Source: Hibiscus mutabilis | Taxonomy: Eukaryota > Streptophyta > Magnoliopsida > Malvales > Malvaceae | Direction: 5' to 3' | Length of the DNA: 64,000 bases | Assembly (NCBI GenBank): GCA_019671005.1 | Contig: CM033728.1 | Coordinates: 28,285,099 to 28,349,098, forward strand | Part shown: positions 1 through 9,541 of the stretch, piece by piece | How positions within the stretch are numbered: the stretch's first letter is position 1 | Layout of the letters: each line of letters starts with the position of its first letter | Notes under the pieces: model-generated | The model's input: the letters and a program-made list of their open reading frames with translations, nothing else | What the model was told of the DNA's origin: nothing | Database searches by the model: none | Translations under genes and position numbers: made by a program

Positions 1-2137
1 AAATTAGGGAGAATTATTGTGAATAATTATTTGGTGAAGAATGTGATGAGTTGGTGGTTTAAAGCTAGTGATTGGACTAAATTGAAAAGTAGAGAAGTAA
101 GGAGAAGTTAGTGTAAAAGTTGAAGTTGTTTATGGAAGTTGTGTAGAAAAACTTGTTTATGGCAGTAACTTTGAAAATTCACCATAAATTCTACAAAAAT
201 GGTTAGAAGGTGAATTTTATACCGATGTAAAGATTTGTTTGTCTAGTTTTGTGCCGAACAAACGGAAACTGATTTCGAGTTCCGAGTAAAAAGATATGAA
301 TTTTTAAGTGGTGAAAGGTCAGAAAACAATATAGCAGGCTGTTCCGAAATTCAATACTGGAAATTGACTTTGAAAATTCGCCATAAATCGTACAAGTTGA
401 ATTTGGGCTATTAATTTATATGGTTTAAAAGATTATTGAATCTAGTTTCTTTCAGAACAAACGAAATTGAATTCCGAGTTGTAGATTGTTTTATAGAAAT
501 ATTTCTTGGGAGGTACTGCAAACAGCCAGAAAATGAGAATTGATTCACTTTGTATCTAAGGTTGATTAGTAAGCTTGAAAATGGTTAACGGAAGTTCAAA
601 TTTGTCACTAAGGACCATAATGAGTTTTTGAACAACACAAGGAAGAAAATAAAATGTTTGGAGATTTTGTATTCGAATGATTATGTTGGACAATATGTAA
701 CATATTGTTAGATTGGGATCTAACAAATATTTTACTTATTTGACTTATGAAGTTAAGTTCGAATCAAGGGAGGTTCAAGGTACAATGAAGGAAAGGAGCG
801 AAGAGGACTTAGTGAGGCATACTAATACATGGCCCAGGTGAGTGCAATGCATACATAACATTATACATAGATGTTTAATACATCACCGGTAAGACTTGCG
901 ATGAGTCTTCCTGGTTTATATATTGTCATGATAATTATGTCATTGATCATACATTCGACATACTTTAAACATGTCAAAGGTTGAAAATAAATGCATTGAT
1001 CACTAGTTATTGATGATGATTTACTATTAATGTTATTCGGTTATGAACTGCTTCATGTTAATATAAATTGATATACACTTCCATGGATGAAATATTTGAT
1101 GATATAAAGCCCAAGTATGATATAGAGGTTCAAAGGTATAGTTGGCTAGCCATAGAGTCATAAACAACTGTATAAAGATTCTAAGCACTTCAGGTAAAGT
1201 GCTAATTTTATAAATACTAATTGAGGAGTATACAGAAGCACTTCAGTGCTAAGCACTCCCGGTAAGTATACAGAAGCACTTCGGTGCTAAGCACTCCCGG
1301 TAGAGTGCAAATAATATACATACTAAAGAAAGGTTGGGTATGAGGGGGTGACTCGTATACATAGAATCTCTCAATTCGATACCTTGGGCTAAGTAAACTA
1401 AATTGAAATAAAAAATAGAATGATAAGCTTGAAAGCTTGCAGACAGAGTTGGAAAAAGGTATTGGTAAGCATTGAAAGCTTACGGATGGAAATGGCACCA
1501 ATATTGGTAAGAACTAATCTTATCACTTTGATATACATATTTTCTATTATATATTTAATTATGTTAATGAGCATGTAATGGTAAGGTGATCATATGTATT
1601 ATTAATAATTAATAATTAATATTGAGATTGATATTATGACAATTGCACTTAAATTTGAATTATTGCCTCACTAAGTAAATACTTAGCGTGTAACTGTTTT
1701 ACACGTAGGAAAGAAGAAATGGTTGGAGTAAGGAGCATATACTGACATCATCAATCAAAAACAGGTACATCAGTATCGGTAAGATATCTTTTGATACTGT
1801 TTGATATTTACTAGTTGGCATTATATTAAAAGGGTATGCCTGCTCTGATAGAATTTGTATTTTATTTGGTATCTTAATGAATTTTAAATCAGGCAGTTTT
1901 ATTATTATATCAAGAGAAATTAAATTAATAAGTTGTTGCCTGAAAATAAATTCGATTTGAAGATGAAAATATTATTTTTAAACTTTACGCGAATAACTAG
2001 ATTTGTAAATAAAAACTAAACACATTGTAACATTTTTAAAGAAACAAAATTTTACCGAGTTGCAAATGTAAAGGGTTTTACAAATGTTTTGTGATATCTC
2101 TAACTCGCATTCAGCTATGAATACGGGAAAGGGGTAT
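1..2137 (+). repeat. LTR-like sequence, family I (B-related), truncated
   Basis: No coding capacity is seen. The stretch around 810-860 (a GTGAGGCAT followed by GGCCCAGGTGAGTGCA) matches, in the opposite orientation, the part of the B LTR near 10360-10400. This suggests a related LTR read on the plus strand. It runs off the left window edge and stops near 2137, where an inverted A-LTR fragment begins. The exact 3' end is unclear; 1700-2137 is AT-rich and may be a different sequence. Alternative: an unrelated LTR that merely shares this box. Confidence 0.45.
1227..1302 (+). repeat. 38-bp tandem duplication of a palindromic motif
   Basis: Two adjacent copies of a 38-bp unit start at 1227 and 1265. 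Each contains AGCACTTC, GTGCTAAGCACT and CCCGGTA, so GCACT and AGTGC alternate and can fold back. A third, partial copy lies at 1181-1200. It occupies a mid-LTR position, like the motif clusters in the other LTR families of the window. Confidence 0.8.
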
Positions 2138-2827
2138 TATAATAAATCAAGGATCAAAAACTTGGGAATATCAATAAAGAACCATTCAATAGAGGAGATC
2201 ACAGACCTTACCCCTATTGTGTGATTCCTCCCTCAATTGGCTTGTTTAAAGCTAGAAAAACACAAGATTTCAATGAGGTTTTGTAAATCAAAGTTAAATA
2301 ATCAATTGTAGATCAAGAATCTAAGTAAAATTGATCTCTCACCTCTGGTTTTTGATGAAAACCTGAGTGTTTGGCAGATAAGAAGTGGAGAGAAAAGTTG
2401 AGAGAAAAGTTACGCCAATTTTCATTAAAACCAAATAACTAACTTTAATATCTAAAATCTATTTTTATTATCCTTTAAAACACATGTTAAAATGATTTAA
2501 TTGAAGGGAGAAATCACCGGCAAAACTTGGTAAAATAGTTCCTTAAGGATTCTAAGAATTTGACCCTTTTCATTTTTGCCACCTTTAAAACCTGTTTTCA
2601 AAAATTACATTTTGGTCTATAGCCGAAATGTCACACCTCCAAATCTTATTTTAAAAAATTGATTTCACCAATATTAGTCATTTACTAAAAGATGATTTTT
2701 AACCATTTTTCCATATTTTTATCTTACCAAAAATATACGGTCCCAAATTCGAATCGAATCTCTAACCTGGTCTACCAGATCGTCTAATAAGCTTCAAAAC
2801 CGCTAGGCCCAAAACTGGGGTGTTACA
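2138..2827 (-). repeat. A-family LTR fragment, inverted
   Basis: It closely matches 24590-25286, the end of the 3' LTR of the large nested element. Shared landmarks are CTTGGGAATATCAATAAAGA and the terminal CTGGGGTGTTACA. Read on the minus strand it begins with the LTR start TGTAACACCCC. Its other end is cut at about 2137. It abuts RT coding sequence at 2828 rather than a polypurine tract, so it is a solo or truncated LTR inserted into the pol remnant that follows. Confidence 0.7.
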
Positions 2828-5137
2828 GTGCTACAATGTTTTTTAAGATTGATTTGAGGTATGGGTATTATTAGTTAAAGGTAAAGGATAAAGATGTGCC
2901 AAAGACAGCTTTTCGCACGCATTGTGAGCATTATGAATTCTTAGTTATGCCGTTTGGATTGACAAATGCACTGACAACATATACGGATATGATGAATCGG
3001 GTGTTCCATGAATTCTTAGATCAGTTTGTGGTAGTGTTCATAGATGACATTCTTGTGTACTCCCGTACCGTGGAAGATCACGATCGACATCTACTGATTG
3101 TGTCTCAAGTTTTGTTGGACAATAAGCATTATGCCAAGTTGAGTAAATGTGAGTTTTGGATCAAGCAAGTAGTTTTTCTTGGTCATGTTGTTCCATTCGA
3201 GGGTATTCGCGTAGATCTCTAGAAAATTGAAGTTGTTGTGAATTGGAAGAAACCAAAGTCGGTGTCGGAGGTTCGTAGTTTCCAAGGGTTGGCAGAATAT
3301 TATAGACGCTTTGTGGATGGATTCTAGAGGATTGCTGCTCCAATGACAAAGTTTTTGCAAAGGGATGTGAGCTTTGAGTGGACAAAGAATAGACAACAAG
3401 CCTTTGATAGGTTGAAGGAAGCCCTGACACAATGTCCAATCTCGATTCAACCAGAGTTAGGAAAAGAGTTTGTTGTGTATAGTGATGGATCCTACGTTGG
3501 GTTGGGGTGTGTGCTGATGCAAGAACGGAGAGTTGTAGCTCATCTATCTAGGTAGTTGAAGGTGCACGATCGCAACTATCCTACACACGATATTCAGCTT
3601 TTTACAATGGTGTTTGCGTTGAAAATTTGGCGACATTATCTTTATGGTGAAAAGTGTACTATGTATACGAATCACAAGAGTTTGAAACATCTGATGTCGC
3701 AAAAGAAGTTAAACCTTAGGCAACGAAGATGGTTCGAGTTGCTTAAAGCTTATGATTTGAAGATCGAGAATCATCCGGGTAAGGCTAATGTTGTAGCTGA
3801 CGTTTTGAGTAGAAAGGTTGTGGTGAGTTGAGAGCGATGTTTGCTCAGTTGAGCATAACGCTTGGTGGTTGTTTGTTGGCTAAGTTGCAAGTGAATCCAT
3901 TATTGTTGCACAAAATTAAGGAGAATCAACCGTATGATGAATCATTGGTACCTCATGTTAAGGATATTATGGACGACAATCAGCCAAATTTTTGCTTTAG
4001 CGAGGAAGGTATTTTGTGTTATAGGGATCAGGTGGTGGTGCCTAAGGATGAAGAGTTGAGTCACACTATCTTGGTTGAGGCACATTCGAGTCCTCTTGCT
4101 ATGCATCCGGGAAGTGCAAAGATGTATCAAGACTTGAAGAATGAGTATTTCTAGGTTGGTGTGAAAAAGGATGTGGCAGATTATGTTCCCCGTTGTATAG
4201 TTTGTCAACGTGTTAAAGTTGAGCATTAGTTTCCTTCGAGGTTGTTGCAACCATTGAGGATTCCATAATAGAAGTGGGAGAGAATTAACATTGATTTTTT
4301 GTCTTGTTTACCTTTGACTCCATCAATGAAGAATTCTGTTTGGGTGATTGTGGATAGGTTTACGAAGTGTGCACATTTTTTGGCTGTGCATACGACGTAC
4401 ACTCTGGACAAGTTAGCCGAATTGTATATTGATGAGGGTGTGAGGTTGCATGGATTGCCAAAGTCTATTATATCGGATAGAGATCCGTGTTTTACAGCGA
4501 GGTTTATGGAGAATTTGCATAGGGCTTTGGGTACGCGGATGAATTTTAGTACCTCGTATCATCCTAAAACGGATGGTCTGTTTGAATGCGTTATTTAGAT
4601 GTTGGAGGATATGTTGCGGTGTTGTATCATTTTTTTCCAAGGATATTGGGAGAAGAAGTTATTGTTGGTAGAGTTTACCTATAACAATAGTTATTAGGCT
4701 TGTATTCAGATGGCACCGTACGAGGCTTTGTATGGTAGAAGGTGCTGCATGCCACTTTGTTGGGCGGAGGTAGGAGAAAAGTATGTTTCTTTGCCGGATG
4801 CTTTGAAGGATGCCAACGCGAAAGTGAAGCTTATAAGTGATCGTTTGAAGGCAGTTTTAGATCGAAAAAAGTGACATGCTGATTTAAAGCGAATGGAGAT
4901 TGGGTATGTGGTTGGTGATCGCGTGTTCCTGAAGGTTTCTCCTTGGAAGAAATTGATGTTATTTGGACGGAAAGCCAAGTTGAGCCCTAGGCTCATTGGG
5001 CCTTATGAGGTGTTGGAGCTTGTTGGTCCAGTTGCTTATGGGTTGAGGTTGCCTGCAGAGTTAGAGAATATATATGATGTTTTCCATGTATTGATGCTTC
5101 GGAGGTATCGATCGGATCCTTCTCATGTGATGCCTGT
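2828..5137 (+). pseudogene. Ty3/gypsy pol remnant: RT, RNase H, integrase
   Basis: Decayed pol of a plant chromovirus. Order: RT from the palm (FFKIDLR near 2840; catalytic FIDDIL at 3037-3054), RT tail, RNase H (VYSDGSY near 3475; YTNHKSLKHL near 3666), the integrase H2C2 region (4060-4230), the integrase core (D in INIDF near 4290, D in ISDRD near 4475, E in the FECVI region near 4585), and the C-terminal GPYEVLE and VFHVLMLRRY motifs (5000-5110). At least ten stops interrupt it, mostly TAG where related copies have Gln or Trp. The RT N-terminus, gag and protease are missing because the inverted LTR fragment replaces them. It ends at SHVMPV, just before the expected chromodomain, where another repeat starts. 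Non-functional. Confidence 0.88.
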
Positions 5138-5670
5138 TGCAACCCCCCGACCCAGTCTAGTCGCAAGGCCGAACCGAGCGAGCTACATTAGGTTTACCGA
5201 AGTAAACCTAGAAGATTAAACCCAAAACACGACCATTTTTTTTCTTTTATTTACTTGTTGATTTGTTATGTCAGACTAAATATACTAAAACATGTCACCA
5301 TGGGTATATGTTTGTTTGTGTTATGTGATGTCTAGTTGGTAATCGTGGTTTATGAATTTGAATCTTAAATAATGTATCTTGCAAGTCTAATGATTATCAA
5401 GCTATGGTTACTATGTTATTCGAATCGTTTTAATTATATAGATCAAAATGTCTTAGAAATGGTTTGCTACGTTTATATGTAACATGTTTGATATTAATGA
5501 GGAGCATAGTGATCTTGGGAATTTTGAAAGTGTTTGAAAGTTTTAAATTACCCTAATTTCTGGTAGCTTGACTGGTTGAGTTTTGTTAAGACATCTGATG
5601 CTTGTTTGGTTTTTGTTTAGTAACACTTCTTAAACCGATTTTCCTCCTAGACCGGGTAAGGGGTGCTACA
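5138..5670. repeat. Chimeric LTR-like segment
   Basis: The first 150 bases or so (TGCAACCCCCCGACCC, then CGAACCGAGCGAGCTACATT) match the left ends of the nested element's LTRs at 21709 and 36215. The last part (AAACCGATTTTCCTCCTAGA, ending ACCGGGTAAGGGGTGCTACA) resembles the CE LTR end at 9490-9541. Outer ends are TG and CA, but the flanks CCTGT and GTACA do not form a target-site duplication. It could be a short solo LTR of its own family, or a recombination product. Confidence 0.45.
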
Positions 5671-6440
5671 GTACACATCGCCAACATAGCCACAAAGGTG
5701 CGCACACCCCACAACTTAATCAACAACCACCCCAAATGGAATCCTTTTTTTATAGGTGTCAAAGTCAATCCAGACACAAAAGCCATGGCGATTCTTTCCC
5801 ACTTCAATTTCGGAATCCTCAACAGTTACAATAACCCAGAAGGAACTTATGCTCAGCTTTCACTCGCTAGCATTATGTGCATTGAACAACACAATTATCC
5901 ACATCTTACTTTAAACATACTCGACAACAAAACCCCTTAAAACCTTGATATATCTTAGTACTATTGGAATACATAACACAAGAACTGGCATACGGCTCAG
6001 CCAAAACAATACGCCTCAACTCAATATCATGAGACACCACTTTCCGATCTTAAAATCACAACACCCTATTATCATTACCGTGTAAATCCATCAAATTCCT
6101 TCCTTGATAACTTGAACACGCGATACAAACACATCAACACCAAGTTGCCTCTCGGCCATCAAAGCCTCCATCACACATCACACTCAACCGCGAATATAAC
6201 ATCCTCAACTCCACCACAACCCTCATAAATAAAGCATCAACTACAATCCCCGCTCAGGCTATATTCAATCACCAAACTATAATCCCTAAGCAGCTCCAAC
6301 CATCTGAGATGTCAAAGATTCAAATCATCATTCCTTTCACTTTTTTCTCTTCATGATCCACGCACACAACACACCCTCCTCAAAGAATTGGTGTCTTTAA
6401 ACCTTTCAACAACAACCATCGTGGCAAGCTTCACAACATG
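5671..6440 (-). pseudogene. Decayed integrase and RNase H remnant, gypsy
   Basis: The stretch 5690-5850 matches the minus-strand integrase sequence at 26300-26420: the core beginning with the catalytic-Asp segment, and the linker before it. At 5850-6060 the wording resembles an antisense H2C2 zinc-finger region. Around 6290-6330 it resembles the end of RNase H (the WxELLKDYD segment). Frame breaks are too many to give one reading. The order along the minus strand (RNase H, then integrase) is as in gypsy pol, so this is probably the 3' half of the element whose 5' half lies at 6906-8875. Confidence 0.6.
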
Positions 6441-6905
6441 CGCATGACAAATGTGCTCGTGCACCCTTTACTACCTAGATGCATAAACTGCACTTCCCAT
6501 GCAATGCTATAATCTCAACCAGCCTCGATGTTAAATAACTTGATCTAGCAAACCCACGAATTGCTATCTCTACCCTTGATCACTCAAAAACTAGCATGAG
6601 CTAAACTCCCAAGAATCAAACCTTAGCATCCTCCTAAACCTTGAGAACTCCAAGAACCATATTACCAAAAACCACCTACATACGTACCTTACTTGCAGCA
6701 TCACTCTATTGACTTCCAATCAGTCATCCGTAAGTATGAACATATGTATGCATGATTAGTTATATGCCCTCATAGATGTCTATGTGTACGTTTGCAAAGC
6801 CTCTAATGCCATGCCCAAATGTATACATGTAATGACCTATTTACATATACATATAAGTGATTTGCATTGTTCATGTTTAATTATTCCCAGTTACTAATAA
6901 CATTC
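6441..6905. other. Unclassified spacer inside a decayed gypsy element
   Basis: No coding sequence or repeat shared with the rest of the window is recognised. By position it should hold the RT-RNase H junction of the minus-strand element on both sides, but I cannot read it. The part at 6740-6880 is rich in ATGTATG/CATATGT-like steps and may be a separate insertion. Confidence 0.35.
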
Positions 6906-7740
6906 TCAAAACTAGAATTCTTTGCAACATCCTCAAAACTCGCACTTCCCAACAGAAGAGCAACATTCACTTATCCCCAAAAATTCCACTAGCCCATTCA
7001 TATTTATCGATCAAAACCTCAGAATATTCCAAGATATCATCTATAAATACCACCACAAATTGGTCCAAGTAGGGTTGAAACACCCTATTCATCAAGTCTA
7101 TAAATGTGGTAGGGGCGTTGTGAGTCCAAACGACATTACTAAAAACTTGTAGTGTCCATAACGAGTCCTGAATGCTGTCTTTAGTATATCTTCCTTCTTA
7201 ACTTTTAGCTGATAATAGCCTGATCAAAGATTGATTTTTAAAAACACAGCAGTGCCTCTGAGCTGATCAAATAGATCATCGATTCTTGGCAACAGATACT
7301 TATTATTTATCGTCACCTTATTCAGTTGTCGATAATATATATACAGTCGTAAAGATCTATCCTTCTTCTTTATGAATAATACTAGGGCTCCCCATGGCGA
7401 CACACTCGGTCGAATATAGCCTCGATCTAATAACTCTTGTAATTGAGCTTTCAACTCCCTTAATTCTGTTGGCGCCAACTTATAGGGTGCCATTGATATC
7501 GGCTCTATTATGGGGTACAAATTTATTCTGAATTGTACCTCTATATCTAGAGGTAACCCTGACAACTCATATGGAGATTCTCGCACAATTGGGAGATTTT
7601 CCAATTTCTTGTTTGATGCTTGCGTATTCACCACATTAGCTGAATACGCTTCACACACATTATTTAACATCCTCCGAGCCATCACTGCAAAGATTACTGA
7701 GTTTAGGCAATCGTTTCTTTCTCCCATTACAACCACCTAA
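6906..7740 (-). pseudogene. Reverse transcriptase remnant, Ty3/gypsy
   Basis: The open part (7224-7736) carries the protease-RT linker (ELSGLPLD, MAPTELRELKAQLQELLDRG) and the first RT motifs (IRPSVSPWGA, YRQLNKVTINNKY, PRIDDLFDQLRG, FLKINL). It stops at the motif that normally reads LKIDLRSGYYQL. Below 7224 the RT palm continues in broken frames to about 6906 (AFRTRYGHY-like and FGLT-like pieces). The normal first catalytic aspartate of KIDL reads Asn here (KINL). Same strand and order as the protease and gag pieces to its right. Confidence 0.82.
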
Positions 7741-7789
7741 GAACCATCCAGTCCTTGAAGTACAAATTGCTTCTATTTACATTTAACAT

Positions 7790-8110
7790 CTGCATCATAT
7801 GCAAATAGTCAGTCTATCCACAAGATAATCTTAAATCCATGGAATGGTAGCTCCATTAAATTTGCTGGAAATTCAATATCTTGAATCACTAAGGGACAAT
7901 TCTTACATATCCGGGTCACTCTAGCACTATGACCAAGTGGATTATTGGCAATCACATCACTACTAATAATCTCCGTAGGAATTCTTCTTTTAGTAACTAG
8001 ATTGGAGCTAATATACGAATGAGTAGAACCATGATCAATTAAAACAAACACAGATTCACCAAAAAGTTAGAAAGTGCCTGCTATAATATCTGAATCATAC
8101 TTATCCTCAT
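7790..8110 (-). pseudogene. Retroviral-type aspartic protease remnant
   Basis: Best reading 7809-8051: LIDHGSTHSYISS, then later LMELPFHGFKIILWID. In this family the active site is D-S-G followed by THS, and the second landmark is FDVILGMDWL; both are recognisable. Here the active-site Ser is His (DHG) and the second motif has lost the conserved Gly. It lies between the gag zinc knuckles (right) and RT (left), the normal gypsy order. Non-functional. Confidence 0.78.
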
Positions 8111-8119
8111 ATGTGCGTA

Positions 8120-8875
8120 TATTATACACTCGAGCTGGGGTTCAGAATTCTCGTGTTGATGTCGCCTATGATCCAACTTGGTTTGATGTTCTAGCTTGTC
8201 TGGTTCCACGAGGACCATGACCTCTAGGTAGAGCTACTGTAGATCGTTCTGATTGGATAGGGTTCTCTGTCTGTCCACGCGGACATTCTCTAGAAAAATG
8301 TCCTATCTGACCACATCGCAGACAGGTTCCTGTAATAGTCTAGCAAACCCCTCCATGCTTCTTCCCACAGTGCTCACATTTTGGGTAAGAAGCTTTTTCT
8401 GACTTCTTCGAGCCTGCAGTAGACATCTGAGAAGCTTGGTCTCTTTTAGAAAAATGATTCCCGCATATAGATCCAGTTCCAGTCTTGCTTTGTTGACGAG
8501 AACCTTTACCTCGCTTAGACTGTACTGAGACAAATGATTCTCTAGATCGTTTAGTTGATCATGATGATTGAGCTCTTACTCACTCTATATAGGCCCTTTC
8601 CATAGCCTTTGCTCTATTCACCACATCTTGATAAACTGACAAGTTCATGCCTAACAGTAATTCCTTAGGCATTGGATGAAGCCCCTCAATGAACCATTCA
8701 CAGCGAGATTTTTCAGTCGGCATTAAATCGGCTACATATCCACTTAATCGGTTAAACTCTAACTCATACTCATAAACTGAATGATTGCCTTGCTTGAGAT
8801 CCAGGAATTGCTGAAGCATTTCTCTCTTAAATTGATCACCAACATATTTGGCTTAAAATTCTTCCTGGAAAATGA
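8120..8875 (-). pseudogene. Gag remnant with zinc knuckles, Ty3/gypsy
   Basis: The capsid part (8580-8875) includes KYVGDQFKREM just upstream of a clear open stretch with FLDLKQGNHSVYEYELEFNR and ADLMPTEKSRCEWFIEGL, typical of plant gypsy gag. Further left, at about 8284-8400 in another frame, there are two CCHC-like knuckles, CEHCGKKHGGVC and CLRCGQIGHFSREC, separated by a stop. Gag is cut at about 8875 by an LTR fragment, so its N-terminus is absent. Confidence 0.82.
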
Positions 8876-9541
8876 CCAAGTTATGTCTTAAATGGACATA
8901 CTTGTTTTGTACTCCCCTAGTTGGTGGCACTTAGTTGTATATAATGTCTAGTGCATGCATTTTGAACACTTGAACTTGTATATGTATATATGTCTTAAAT
9001 GGGCCTATCATGTTATGAACTTGGTGGTTAATGTAAATTAAGTAATGAATTAAAATTCTATGTAATGGAAATGCATTTAGATGCGCATATGGATAAATAT
9101 ATATAGGGTATCATTCGAATGTCTTGAGATGAGATTGTCTTGTGCGAACATATCATGTCATAAGTACTTTTATAAGATTGAATGGTAAATGCCGAATGGT
9201 AAGGATGGCATATGCTTGCTTGGAATCAAGGTATGTACTTTTGATCATGTTTAATAAGTTAAGTATGTAATGTCACATGTATCAAGCTAAAGAGAAAAGA
9301 ATGAAATGAAGCATGTTTGCTTATTTAGGTTTCGAATGATGATGATTGTATGATAATGTTAATTGAAATTTTTGGTAACCTATAATGTATGTAATTAAGA
9401 TTGCTTACATGTTATGTAATGTATGTTTGGTTAGTTGCTAGTTAAGTAATTCATCTAATAGGGATGAGTTAGCCTATTCTTGCCTTGTTCATTGGTAATG
9501 CTCCCGAACCGATTTCCTACCAACCCGGGTAGGGGGTGTTA
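8876..9541 (+). repeat. 3' end of a CE-family LTR, truncated
   Basis: The terminal AACCCGGGTAGGGGGTGTTACA-type end and the upstream box TCATCTAATAGGGATGAGTT match, inverted, the start of the solo LTR at 30786 (CATCCCTATTAGATGAGTT). The left side is broken against gag at about 8876. The right end at 9541 directly abuts the B LTR with no PBS, so it is a fragment and not part of a complete element. Confidence 0.68.

Noticed and set aside
3091..3450. Minus-strand open stretches opposite the RT/RNase H coding region
   Set aside because: They are antisense shadows of a clear plus-strand pol; the same happens opposite other pol remnants (for example 19377-19778, 20093-20452, 27021-27677).
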